From: an uncultured Lachnospiraceae bacterium
GTDB lineage: Bacteria; Bacillota; Clostridia; Lachnospirales; Lachnospiraceae
Direction: 5' to 3'
Length of the DNA: 12,155 nucleotides
Assembly: GCA_958426095.1 (NCBI GenBank)
Contig: CATZYB010000064.1
Coordinates: 1-12,155 of the forward strand
Position numbers and translations under genes: made by a program. This document shows positions 1-7,333 of this stretch, piece after piece (position 1 is the first letter of the stretch; each line of letters begins with the position of its first letter). The notes beneath the pieces were generated by a model. The model was not told the origin of the DNA, did not search any database, and worked only from the letters and a program-made list of their open reading frames with translations.

Positions 1-275
1 TTCCGGTTCCGGCCGTTTTCTGAAAGAATCAATCCATGATCCTGGGCATCCGGAGAAATGATCGCCTGTATCTTACTATTTCTCCATGCGCCGCTTTCCA
101 CGTCATCGATCGAATCTGCCAGCAGCCAGTGTCCATCCTTTGTGATTCCGATCAGGATCACGTCATACTTTTCCCTGTCCAGGGCTTTCATGATCGTCAC
201 CCCCGACATACAGGAAACATCATGTTCAGAGGACTGACCGCCAAACACTACCGCTACAGTTAATTTATTATTCAT
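1..275 (-). CDS. ddl: D-alanine--D-alanine ligase, N-terminal part (gene runs off the window)
   Basis: ATP-dependent ligase that joins two D-alanines in the cytoplasm for peptidoglycan precursor synthesis. Only the first 91 codons are inside the window. The N-terminus (VAVVFGGQSSEHDVS, residues 7-21) is the family signature; the Glu of SSEH (residue 17) is the position that contacts the first D-Ala in Ddl enzymes. The following stretch (ALDREKYDVILIGITKDGHW) also fits the Ddl N-terminal domain. The ATG at 275-273 is chosen because GAGGTG (rc of 282-287) lies 6 nt upstream. A sigma-A promoter sits just upstream, so ddl is probably transcribed separately from the germination operon that precedes it. 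The ATP-grasp domains cannot be checked. A Van-type D-Ala-D-Lac ligase cannot be excluded from the N-terminus alone, but D-Ala-D-Ala ligase is the default reading. Confidence 0.9.
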   Translation of the reverse strand, partial: MNNKLTVAVVFGGQSSEHDVSCMSGVTIMKALDREKYDVILIGITKDGHWLLADSIDDVESGAWRNSKIQAIISPDAQDHGLILSENGRNR

Positions 276-327
276 GTTTTGCACCTCGGTTATCTATCCA
301 TGCTTATGGTATTGTAGTTTTTTATCT

Positions 328-356
328 ATTGTACCTGATTCACTCTAATTATTCAA
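328..356 (-). promoter_or_regulatory. sigma-A promoter for ddl
   Basis: On the minus strand TTGAAT (351-356) and TACAAT (328-333) are separated by exactly 17 nt, each hexamer being close to consensus. It lies in the 121-bp gap between the germination operon and ddl, leaving a leader of about 45 nt. This supports independent vegetative expression of ddl. Confidence 0.7.
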
Positions 357-396
357 CTGCTTTCTTCCCCTGAAATTCCTGTAAAAAGCACCCATT

Positions 397-954
397 TCAG
401 CGCATGATCCGAGGTTTTTCGTCATAAATATATACTTTCGGAAGAATTTCACTGACATCCGTCGTCTCCATCTTCAATATCACATCATTTAGGATAACTG
501 ATGAAATTCCCAGATGCTTTCCATTGTTTTCAAACATCTCTTCCATATAAATGCCTATGGACCCAACCACTTCTTCATCCAGCTCCAGCACTTCTTCTCC
601 GGATGTCAAACTCTCGCATACAAGCATTGTCCGTGCAAATTCCGGATCATTCCGTATTCCCTCCAGCAATCCCTTAAGCTTTTCCCGGTCGGAAACCACT
701 TCCTTTCCCAGAACAATGATTTTCACCTGGCCATAATCCAGAGATTTTCCCGACATACTATTGTACTTATCCTCACTTTTTTGTAAACTGTCTGCCTCCA
801 GCGTCATCGGCGGATATTTGGCGCTGCTGCCATTTCCCGTCAACGCCTCCAGATCCGGAAACGTATAGGTGAATCGGTAAGCTTCTTCCTCCCCCAAATC
901 CACCCCGAGAGCCATAACGAAGGCCCGGTTCTCAAGCTCTACATAGTTTTCACA
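397..954 (-). other. GerAC-like N-terminal domain, C-terminal domain missing
   Basis: From the lipobox Cys (codon 954-952) to the stop is only 185 residues, about the size of the GerAC N-terminal domain; the C-terminal Ger(x)C domain of roughly 160 residues is absent. There is no room for it, since ddl starts 121 bp further on. Reading on in frame past the TGA gives 15 codons (NGCFLQEFQGKKAVE) before the next stop. That short stretch could be the eroded start of the lost domain, but it is too short to prove. Confidence 0.6.
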
Positions 955-2064
955 GCCGGTCAGGCTGCCGATCAGACAAAGCGCAAAGACCATCATGCCA
1001 ATCTTCCGGGCCCGTTTCCGGGACAGTCCCACAAAACAGGGCACGATCCACAAAAGGACCGCCCCTGAGAAAAGCATCCACAAAAAATAGATATTTAAGA
1101 ACTGCCGTTGGGTTCCAAGCCGCCAGGCCAACGCGGCCCCGGCCAGAGCGCATACCCATACCCTGCCGCGCACCTTCATTTTGCCAAATCGCCACAGTTC
1201 AATGGTGTGGCTCAAAGCCCCTGACAAACTAATAAACATGGCAAAAATCCAAAACGACAGCATCAGACCATCCTGCCTCGACAAAAAGCCGCCGGGTATC
1301 CGGACGATCTGCATCAGAATCACCGTTGGCCACCGCTCTCCGGCCATGCCTTCCACAGACAATACCGTCACACAGAGCGCATAAATGAGCGCAGTCAGAC
1401 CGCCGCCAATGCCAAGGGCCCAGGCAAAAATCCGAAAAGGTTTTTCGTTTGGATCTTCCGGAGCAATGTAAAGCATCCACTCCACCGGGGCCATCAGCAC
1501 CCAGGTCACCAATATTCCCTGAACAATCCCTGAAAATGAAGTTTCTGAAAAGGTCAGCAGGCGAAAAATATCGCCTTCCGGTATGGAAAAAAGTCCGATC
1601 AGCAGGATTGGTATTAAAATCAGATAAAATAAAATTTCCGACAACCGAGCCCGGACTTCAATCCCCTTAGTGCTTCCATAGATCAGCACAAATGTCATTG
1701 CCGCAATGACCAGCCATTTGGGCATCGTATATAAAAATGTCTCGCTCAAAACAGAAGAAAACATTCCCATAAGAAAAACAAGAGCCGAAAAGCACCGTAA
1801 TCCATAGAGCCAGCGCAAAACGTCTCCCAGCCATCCGCCGCCAAGTTTGGGGATATAACGGCTTTCGCATTTTTCAAGCGTTCTGGAAAGAACAAAGCCG
1901 TCGGTCAAAGTCAACAGCAGGCCAAGGATCAAGGCCAGGAAACCGCCTTCTCCGGCCAGCCTCGGAAGAGCCATCGGCAAAAACAGGCAGGCTCCGGTAA
2001 ACACATCCAAAATTAATAACCGTACCGTCTGGTGATTTGAAATTTTTCCATTATTTGAAAACAT
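397..2064 (-). CDS. gerAB: Fused GerAB-type germination permease and truncated GerAC-type lipoprotein domain
   Basis: Predicted 555-residue B/C component of a GerA-type germinant receptor in the inner spore membrane. Residues 1-350 are a GerAB permease (APC superfamily) with about ten hydrophobic segments and the usual N-terminal helix (LLILDVFTGACLFLP, 16-30). The chain then runs without a stop through a basic stretch (RKRARK, 349-354) and a complete lipoprotein signal (MMVFALCLIGSLTGC, lipobox Cys371) into a GerAC N-terminal domain (ENRAFVMALGVD, 378-389). It ends at 555, where a normal GerAC would continue with a second conserved domain. I start it at 2064: GGAGGGAG (rc 2071-2078) is 6 nt upstream, whereas the upstream in-frame ATG at 2112 lies deep in gerAA. 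It overlaps the gerAA end by 14 bp, a sign of translational coupling. Internal Mets 357/358 sit just before the lipobox and could give a separate GerAC product. The family call is firm; function of the shortened C part is uncertain. Confidence 0.85.
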   Translation of the reverse strand: MFSNNGKISNHQTVRLLILDVFTGACLFLPMALPRLAGEGGFLALILGLLLTLTDGFVLSRTLEKCESRYIPKLGGGWLGDVLRWLYGLRCFSALVFLMGMFSSVLSETFLYTMPKWLVIAAMTFVLIYGSTKGIEVRARLSEILFYLILIPILLIGLFSIPEGDIFRLLTFSETSFSGIVQGILVTWVLMAPVEWMLYIAPEDPNEKPFRIFAWALGIGGGLTALIYALCVTVLSVEGMAGERWPTVILMQIVRIPGGFLSRQDGLMLSFWIFAMFISLSGALSHTIELWRFGKMKVRGRVWVCALAGAALAWRLGTQRQFLNIYFLWMLFSGAVLLWIVPCFVGLSRKRARKIGMMVFALCLIGSLTGCENYVELENRAFVMALGVDLGEEEAYRFTYTFPDLEALTGNGSSAKYPPMTLEADSLQKSEDKYNSMSGKSLDYGQVKIIVLGKEVVSDREKLKGLLEGIRNDPEFARTMLVCESLTSGEEVLELDEEVVGSIGIYMEEMFENNGKHLGISSVILNDVILKMETTDVSEILPKVYIYDEKPRIMR

Positions 2065-3538
2065 CCTGATCTCCCTCCGATTTATAACGTATCCGTTGAT
2101 CTTTCCTGGCAAAAACGGGACGTTTTTTTAATTTAAATAAAGGCATTCGTATCAGGCCATCCTGAAAATCCCGATTCTCATCCGCCTTCACAGCCACATA
2201 AGGCATGAGGTAAGGAATCTTAAAGCTTTCCAGAGACGCCAGATGGATCAACACTGTCAGCATCCCCAGGACCACGCCGTATACGCCAAGAAAGGCGCCA
2301 AGAAAAATCAGATAAAACTTCACCAGACGAAAGGCCGAGGCAAACCCCTCATTTGGTATAGTAAAGGATGCCAGCGCCGTTAATGCGACAATAATGACAA
2401 CGATGGGGCTGACAATATTGGCATCCACCGCAGCCTGTCCAATGATCAGACCGCCTACGATACCAAGGGCGCTTCCCATCGGCCCGGGCAGTCGTATTCC
2501 GGCCTCCCGCAAAAGTTCAAAGGCTAATTCCATCAACAGTACTTCCACCGGAACCGGAAAGGGGACACCTTCCCGCGCCGCCGCAAAGGATAATTCCAGA
2601 CTGGTCGGCAGCATTTCCGGATGGAAACAGGCCACTCCGATATAGAAAGCCGGCAGCGTCATAGCAATGAGTGCCGCTGCATATCTTAAAATCCGCACAA
2701 AACAGACGATGCCCCACCGATTATAATAATCATCCGCCGCCTGAAAAAAGCAATTCAGCGTCGTCGGGAGCAAAAGAACCATCGGTGAATTGTCCACGAT
2801 CAGCGCGATCCGTCCTTCCATCACAGAAGATGCGGCCTTATCCGGCCGCTCCGTTGACTGGAATTGAGGAAAGGGAGAGTACCATTTTTTCTCTGTCAAT
2901 TGCTCCAGACTTCCGCTGTCAAAAATCCCATCGATCTTAAACCGCTTCAGCCGTTCCTGAATATCTGCCACCAATTCCGGCCGGGCAATACCTTCCATGT
3001 ACATGACCGTGATATCTGTCTGGGAACGGACTCCCACCTTTGTCTGAAGGGTTTTGAGCCGGGTATCCCGGATTCTCCGCCGGATCAGCACCGTATTTGC
3101 CCTCATCGATTCGGTGAAGCTGTCCTTCGGTCCCCGGACAGCCACTTCGGATTCGGCGCTCTGAACCCCACGGGTCGGAAATTTCTTACTGGATATGATC
3201 AGCGCTTTTGGACAATCCTCCAAAAAGAGGGCCGTATCTCCTGATAATACTGCCAAAACAGCATCCTCCAGCGTCTCCGCCGCCTTTGTGTCCGCTGTAG
3301 TTATGGCCCGCTCCTGTAAAAAATCAAGCACATCCGTCTTTGGCATATATTCCAGACCGTACATAATATTTTTCAGGAACTCGCCTTCCACAAGCTCTCT
3401 GTCAATCATCGAATCCACATAGACCACGTAAACAGGCAGCCCCGCGGCAATCATCCGCCGCTGGATCACATCCTGACAGTTTTCAAAACGCTTTTTCAGC
3501 TCCTCTATGTTCATCTCCAGTTGACTGGATATATTCAT
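2051..3538 (-). CDS. gerAA: GerAA-type spore germination receptor subunit
   Basis: A-subunit of a GerA-type nutrient receptor in the inner spore membrane, 495 residues, normal for the family. A soluble N-terminal half (about 1-270) contains the conserved block VRGPKDSFTESMRANT (134-149) followed by LIRRRIR. The membrane half (about 280-440) carries the family signatures PFPVPVEVLLMELAFELLREAG (in part, 326-347), the LPGPMGSALGIVGGLIIGQA region (350-369) and ALASFTIPN (388-396). I start at 3538 rather than the in-frame ATG at 3559, because the perfect Shine-Dalgarno GGAGGTGG (rc 3546-3553) lies 7 nt before 3538 and would sit inside the longer form. First gene of a two-gene operon with the gerAB-gerAC fusion. 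A strong terminator lies just upstream, so it needs its own promoter, by family precedent a forespore sigma-G one. The germinant cannot be read from sequence. Confidence 0.95.
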   Translation of the reverse strand: MNISSQLEMNIEELKKRFENCQDVIQRRMIAAGLPVYVVYVDSMIDRELVEGEFLKNIMYGLEYMPKTDVLDFLQERAITTADTKAAETLEDAVLAVLSGDTALFLEDCPKALIISSKKFPTRGVQSAESEVAVRGPKDSFTESMRANTVLIRRRIRDTRLKTLQTKVGVRSQTDITVMYMEGIARPELVADIQERLKRFKIDGIFDSGSLEQLTEKKWYSPFPQFQSTERPDKAASSVMEGRIALIVDNSPMVLLLPTTLNCFFQAADDYYNRWGIVCFVRILRYAAALIAMTLPAFYIGVACFHPEMLPTSLELSFAAAREGVPFPVPVEVLLMELAFELLREAGIRLPGPMGSALGIVGGLIIGQAAVDANIVSPIVVIIVALTALASFTIPNEGFASAFRLVKFYLIFLGAFLGVYGVVLGMLTVLIHLASLESFKIPYLMPYVAVKADENRDFQDGLIRMPLFKLKKRPVFARKDQRIRYKSEGDQDVFK

Positions 3539-3567
3539 AATTTTCCCACCTCCGAACATTTCTGCAC

Positions 3568-3613
3568 AAAAAAAGAAGTCTTTGCACTAGTCTGTGCAAA
3601 TGACTCCTTTTTT
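3568..3613 (-). terminator. Rho-independent terminator closing the ispE-gntR unit
   Basis: On the minus strand GGAGTC-(A)-TTTGCAC pairs with GTGCAAA-GACTTC: 13 bp with one G-U pair and one bulged A, around a 6-nt loop (AGACTA), followed by seven T. Six A precede the 5' arm, so it could also work on the plus strand. It lies 12 nt after the gntR stop and only 14 nt before the gerAA Shine-Dalgarno. Confidence 0.88.
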
Positions 3614-3618
3614 ATCAC
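3588..3618 (-). promoter_or_regulatory. Possible sigma-G-like promoter for gerAA inside the terminator
   Basis: CAGACTA (rc 3588-3594) differs at one position from the sigma-G -10 CATACTA and spans the terminator loop. The -35 candidate, GTGATA (rc 3613-3618) at 18 nt, is poor (only the final ATA fits). Offered because the terminator leaves almost no other place for a gerAA promoter; a start near 3581 would leave out the 5' arm of the hairpin. Confidence 0.3.
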
Positions 3619-3625
3619 GGTTTCT

Positions 3626-4315
3626 TTATTTTTTTGACGGAATATCATCATCCGCCTGAATCTTCTTCATGACTGTCAATTCCTGATTATAAACGTGACG
3701 GACGATAATATTTGTCGCCGTCTCCTTATCCCGCTTGGAAATAGACTCAATGATCGCTTCATGCTCTTCGATCAATGTCTGATGGGCCAGATCATATTTC
3801 AAATATTCCAGACGATAACGGTACATCTGTTCTCTCAGATTATTCAACATCTGAATAAGTCTCAGATTTCCAGTCGCTTTATAAATGACATCGTGGAATT
3901 CCACATCCCGCTGCGCCTGAAGGGTAATGTCGTCCCCGTCCAGAGCTTCCTTAAAGGCTTCCTGGGCCTGCCGAAGTTCAGCAATCGTCTCATCTTTAAT
4001 ACGTTCACAGGCCAATTCTGTAGACAGGCGTTCCAGGGAAGAACGGACCTCCAGTACGTCTCTCAGATCCTTTTCCGTGATCTTCGCAACAATGGCGCCC
4101 CGTCTTGGGATCATCAATACCAGGCCTTCCAGCTCCAGTTTGCGGATCGCCTCACGGATCGGCGTCCGGCTGACTCCAAGCTGTTCTGCAAGCTGCATCT
4201 CCATCAAACGCTCGCCCGGTTCCAGTTCGCCTTTTAAAATAGCCTGCCGGAGCGTATAAAAAACCACATCCCTCAGAGGCAGATACTCATTAATATTCAT
4301 CTGAAAATTGTGCAT
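3626..4315 (-). CDS. GntR-family transcriptional regulator, FadR/FCD subfamily
   Basis: Cytoplasmic DNA-binding regulator of 229 residues. The N-terminal winged helix-turn-helix (about 10-80) has the GntR signature: AILKGELEPGERL (25-37), then LAEQLGVSRTPIREAIRKLE (42-61). The C-terminal all-helical FCD domain (about 85-215) has the usual metal/carboxylate ligand set: Asp137 and His141 (DVEFH), His185 and His207. FCD regulators typically bind organic acids or acyl derivatives; the ligand here is unknown. Start at the ATG 4315 with AGGAGG 12 nt upstream, a little long; no other in-frame start has a better site. It follows ispE after 30 bp and shares its transcript. A perfect palindrome of the kind FCD/GntR proteins bind lies just downstream of the ispE promoter, so autoregulation is likely (inference). 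The unit ends at the terminator 12 nt after the stop. Confidence 0.93.
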   Translation of the reverse strand: MHNFQMNINEYLPLRDVVFYTLRQAILKGELEPGERLMEMQLAEQLGVSRTPIREAIRKLELEGLVLMIPRRGAIVAKITEKDLRDVLEVRSSLERLSTELACERIKDETIAELRQAQEAFKEALDGDDITLQAQRDVEFHDVIYKATGNLRLIQMLNNLREQMYRYRLEYLKYDLAHQTLIEEHEAIIESISKRDKETATNIIVRHVYNQELTVMKKIQADDDIPSKK

Positions 4316-4345
4316 TTCTTCTCACTTCCTCCTAATCTGTATAGC

Positions 4346-5224
4346 TTAACGATTCAATCGGGGATTAAAAGGCTCCACAAGATACACTTGTTTTGCCAGT
4401 ACTCCGTTTCTCAGAATATCTCTTGCCTTCAATCCCTGTTTCTTATCTTCAAAGATTCCAAATACTGTCGGTCCGCTGCCGCTCATCATAGCATTTAACG
4501 CCCCTTCCGAGCGCATCACTTCTTTAATCTGCTCAATCTCCGGATGTTCAGGAATCGTCACGGTTTCAAGGACATTTTCCATGCGTTCCGCAACCCCTTT
4601 AAGACTTCCTTCCTCCAGGGCTGCCACCATACCGTCGATATCCGGATGACGTTCCACGGAATCCAGCTTCAAATGCTCATAAACATATTTCGTAGACACA
4701 CTGATCGGCGGTTTGGCAACGAGAATATGACAATCCGGCATGGCCGCCACCGGCGTCAGTATCTCGCCAATCCCCTCCGAAAGCACCGTCCCCCGCATAA
4801 TACAGTACGGCACGTCGGCGCCGAGACGAACGCCCCGTTCCATAAGCTGCCGCTTTGTCAGACCAAGCCGATACATCCGGTTTACACCGTAAAGTACCGC
4901 TGCTCCATCCGTACTCCCGCCGGCCATTCCGGCCGCCACCGGAATATGTTTTTCAATTTTTATATTCAGGCCTCCCGAAATATGAAATTCTTCCATAAGC
5001 ATCCGGGCCGCTTTATAAGCAATGTTGTTCTCATTCACAGGAAGAAATGACAGATTTGTTTCCAGCGTGATACCTTTCTGACGTCTTTCTTCCATCATTA
5101 TCTTGTCATATAGCTGAACGGTCTGCATGATCATCCGTACTTCGTGATATCCGTCTTTACGCCGCCGGACAACATCCAGTCCCAGATTCACTTTGCCATA
5201 TGCCTTCATCTGAATCGTATTCAT
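4346..5224 (-). CDS. ispE: 4-diphosphocytidyl-2-C-methyl-D-erythritol kinase
   Basis: GHMP-superfamily kinase of the non-mevalonate (MEP) isoprenoid pathway: phosphorylates CDP-methylerythritol at the 2-hydroxyl using ATP in the cytoplasm. 292 residues, standard length. Visible motifs in order: KAYGKVNLGL with Lys11 (active-site Lys of the family), the ATP-binding glycine-rich loop PVAAGMAGGSTDGAAVL (95-111), LGADVPY with catalytic-type Asp137 (134-140), and the C-terminal GHMP motif MMSGSGPTVFGIF (246-258). I start at the ATG 5224: AGGAAGG (rc 5232-5238) is 7 nt upstream; the in-frame ATG at 5257 would put this site and the presumed operator inside the gene. A strong sigma-A promoter and a palindromic operator precede it. 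No convincing terminator separates it from the upstream sipL, so some sporulation read-through is possible. Co-transcribed with the GntR-type regulator gene. Confidence 0.96.
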   Translation of the reverse strand: MNTIQMKAYGKVNLGLDVVRRRKDGYHEVRMIMQTVQLYDKIMMEERRQKGITLETNLSFLPVNENNIAYKAARMLMEEFHISGGLNIKIEKHIPVAAGMAGGSTDGAAVLYGVNRMYRLGLTKRQLMERGVRLGADVPYCIMRGTVLSEGIGEILTPVAAMPDCHILVAKPPISVSTKYVYEHLKLDSVERHPDIDGMVAALEEGSLKGVAERMENVLETVTIPEHPEIEQIKEVMRSEGALNAMMSGSGPTVFGIFEDKKQGLKARDILRNGVLAKQVYLVEPFNPRLNR

Positions 5225-5247
5225 CTCTGTTCCTTCCTCATTGTTTT

Positions 5248-5257
5248 TTGTATACAA
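5248..5257. promoter_or_regulatory. Palindromic operator TTGTATACAA, candidate site for the GntR regulator
   Basis: A perfect 10-bp palindrome between the ispE -10 box and its Shine-Dalgarno sequence, about +11 to +20 from the likely transcription start. Palindromes centred on GTATAC are typical of FadR/FCD regulators. A weaker copy (8 of 10 matches, 5266-5275) lies 18 bp away, centre to centre, abutting the -10 box. Binding by the protein encoded at 3626-4315 is inferred, not shown. Confidence 0.6.
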
Positions 5258-5274
5258 TGTTCACTATATATACA

Positions 5275-5302
5275 ATTATAAAGAAACTTCTTTTATTTTC
5301 AA
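5275..5302 (-). promoter_or_regulatory. sigma-A promoter for ispE-gntR
   Basis: TTGAAA (rc 5297-5302) and a perfect TATAAT (rc 5275-5280) with a 16-nt spacer, in the 82-bp gap between sipL and ispE. Confidence 0.8.
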
Positions 5303-5306
5303 GTCT

Positions 5307-6875
5307 TTATTTTAATATTTCCATATTTTTCATAATAAGGATCGGCTGCCCTACCGGCAGTTCATCCCCCTTTAAACCATTAACTTCCCGAATATCCTCC
5401 GGTGAAGCATAATATTTTTTAGCCAGCGTCCAGATGGAATCCCCCTCTTCGATCACATGTCCGGTCATCCCCGGCATTGTCTCGATTTTTTCAAAATCAA
5501 GAGGTTCTTCCCTCACCTGGGTCACAACCTGGATATTTTCAGATTTAAAAATGGATGCGTCCAGGGAGATCACCATCTTTACTTCAATTTCATCGTTATC
5601 TGTCATTGTAGCGCTCAATTGTTCCAAACTCGGGAAAATGTCATAGGAATCCCTTTCTCCGATATTTTCCGACTCTACCGTATAAGAAAATGGGATTGCG
5701 GCTTTCGCCGAATTCACCGGTTTCCTGTCATCCGCTGCAATATAAAGAATTCCAAGATAGACAACGCCCTCTACAAGAATGCCGTCTTCATTGATTTCCG
5801 TCTGGTCGATTTTTACCGTGGCCCGGGTATGACAGATCTGAAGCATCCGCACACCTTCACTGCCCAGACGCACCTTTTCCCGGATCGGACACCTGGACTG
5901 ATTCTTCAATACCAGATTATCCAGACATAGCTGCTTTTTCTCCGGAATCAATGTGATTTTCGGCGAATAAATATCCTGCAGAAGCTTTAACGTCTCTTCC
6001 TGATAAATATTCATCTCTGCAGCCAATACCGCTTCAACGCCCACGATCCGGGCCTCTCCGTCTTTATCGCTACGGATATCCAGATTCAGATGATCTATGT
6101 GGATCTTAATATCCGGGATCATTTCCTGGGTCACATCGGCAAAATCGATCCGTCCATCCACCGGTACTGTCAGTTCCACGTCATTTACCGGATTTTCCAA
6201 TGTCTCATCCCGATACAGTAAAAACACGGACAATTGTCCCCGAATCAACACCCCGCCATCCTGGAGCTTCATCTCCAGATTTTCCAGGTTTTCCTGATAC
6301 CATATAATATCCATCATATTGGGACGATTGGCCGGAATCGCCGCTTCCTCGCGGATACGGAGCTGATCTTTCTGACTGACACACCGCTGGCTCAAATGAC
6401 AGGTCCGATTCTGTGCCCATAAATCCTCGCCATCCTCCATGGCCGTTGCCACTTCCTCTTCCCCCATCCGAACCGCCGTCACCTGAAGGACTGCGATCGA
6501 ACGCACACTAATCTTCCTCGAATTTATCATGCCGGTACGCAGATCTTCCATATCCCACCGGAGACTCATCTGATCCATTTCCTGAAGTCCGTCCATATTG
6601 ATCGTCTCTTCAAACGGAATCGAACCTTCAATGGACTGAAGCTGACCGCTGCCCTCATCTCCCATATAAAGAACGCCGAACACCAGCTCTCCCCGAATGA
6701 GGCACTTATCCTTTGACGGCTTCACATCCCGGATATGGAGCGTTCCCTTTTCCTGAATCAGACGTTCAATATCCGGTTTTGTATCCGGCACATTAAAATC
6801 ATTATCCAATGTCATCTGAACCGATGCACCGTTCTTATACATCGGCACCCGGATATATGTTTTTGATAAATTCAT
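5307..6875 (-). CDS. sipL: SipL-like spore coat morphogenesis protein (three SPOCS/DUF3794 repeats plus LysM)
   Basis: 522-residue mother-cell protein expected to help attach the spore coat around the forespore. In Clostridioides difficile, SipL binds the coat ATPase SpoIVA through its LysM domain; by homology the same role is expected here. Three SPOCS (DUF3794) repeats can be seen, roughly 35-135, 180-285 and 330-440, each with a strand pattern like LIRGELVFGVLYMG (59-72), VLIRGQLSVFLLYRD (209-223) and ILVEGVVYLGILYIA (366-380). The C-terminal LysM is at about 472-516 (GHVIEEGDSIWTLAKKYY, then NGL and LPVGQPILI). The domain order and length match C. difficile SipL. Start ATG 6875 has AGGAGG 6 nt upstream. 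It follows the lipoprotein gene by 11 bp, so the two are almost certainly co-transcribed, probably from the sigma-E-like promoter at 7334-7362. No clear terminator follows it. Confidence 0.92.
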   Translation of the reverse strand: MNLSKTYIRVPMYKNGASVQMTLDNDFNVPDTKPDIERLIQEKGTLHIRDVKPSKDKCLIRGELVFGVLYMGDEGSGQLQSIEGSIPFEETINMDGLQEMDQMSLRWDMEDLRTGMINSRKISVRSIAVLQVTAVRMGEEEVATAMEDGEDLWAQNRTCHLSQRCVSQKDQLRIREEAAIPANRPNMMDIIWYQENLENLEMKLQDGGVLIRGQLSVFLLYRDETLENPVNDVELTVPVDGRIDFADVTQEMIPDIKIHIDHLNLDIRSDKDGEARIVGVEAVLAAEMNIYQEETLKLLQDIYSPKITLIPEKKQLCLDNLVLKNQSRCPIREKVRLGSEGVRMLQICHTRATVKIDQTEINEDGILVEGVVYLGILYIAADDRKPVNSAKAAIPFSYTVESENIGERDSYDIFPSLEQLSATMTDNDEIEVKMVISLDASIFKSENIQVVTQVREEPLDFEKIETMPGMTGHVIEEGDSIWTLAKKYYASPEDIREVNGLKGDELPVGQPILIMKNMEILK

Positions 6876-6886
6876 AAAAAGCCTCC

Positions 6887-7309
6887 TTAACTTTTAAATC
6901 GAATTGTCTGGTCCACGCTTTCAATCTTTATGACAACAAAGGGATAGGATGCTACGGCCTCCGTGGTCTCCGACTTTTCCGGTCCGATCAGATCCGTATC
7001 CACCCATATACCGTTCTCTCCCTGATAGACGTCATTCACCTGTATACTATATCCCGATGTCTCCTGCTGCCCGTACCCAACAATAATATATGAATAGTTT
7101 CCGTCATGATATGCCATCTGGAAGGCCTCATTTTTCCGTTCCTCGATCATTGCCTTTATTTCTTCCGGCAATTCTTCCTCATCCGCCACCGTAAACTCCA
7201 TGTCGGATATCTTTTTATCCGACGTATCAAACATGCTGCAGCCGCCAAGGAACAAGCAAAGACACAATGCCGCCAAAACACTCAAAAATCTTCGATACAT
7301 CCTTTTCAT
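6887..7309 (-). CDS. PrcB-domain lipoprotein upstream of sipL
   Basis: 140-residue predicted lipoprotein. The signal peptide is clear: basic MKRMYRR, a hydrophobic core (9-20) and lipobox LGGC with Cys24. A short acidic, probably helical linker follows (about 38-65). The C-terminal half resembles the PrcB C-terminal domain: YGQQETSGYSIQVNDVYQG, then a Pro-containing turn and YPFVVIKIE near the end. PrcB-type domains are named after a Treponema protease complex subunit, but the function of stand-alone clostridial copies is not known. Start ATG 7309: AAGGTGG (rc 7320-7326) lies 10 nt upstream; the nearby ATG at 7316 is out of frame. Its 11-bp spacing to sipL and a sigma-E-like promoter suggest it is made in the mother cell with SipL and inserted in a membrane, perhaps the one surrounding the forespore (inference). 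Confidence 0.8.
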   Translation of the reverse strand: MKRMYRRFLSVLAALCLCLFLGGCSMFDTSDKKISDMEFTVADEEELPEEIKAMIEERKNEAFQMAYHDGNYSYIIVGYGQQETSGYSIQVNDVYQGENGIWVDTDLIGPEKSETTEAVASYPFVVIKIESVDQTIRFKS

Positions 7310-7333
7310 AACCCATGAACCACCTTTTTTACA

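Noticed and set aside
370..400. CTGAAAT...ATTTCAG inverted repeat at the end of the gerAB-gerAC frame as a terminator
   Set aside because: Only 7 AT-rich base pairs with a 17-nt loop and no T-tract on either side.
7038..7050. TGTATACTAT-like sequence as a second GntR operator
   Set aside because: Not palindromic beyond the core and inside the lipoprotein coding sequence.
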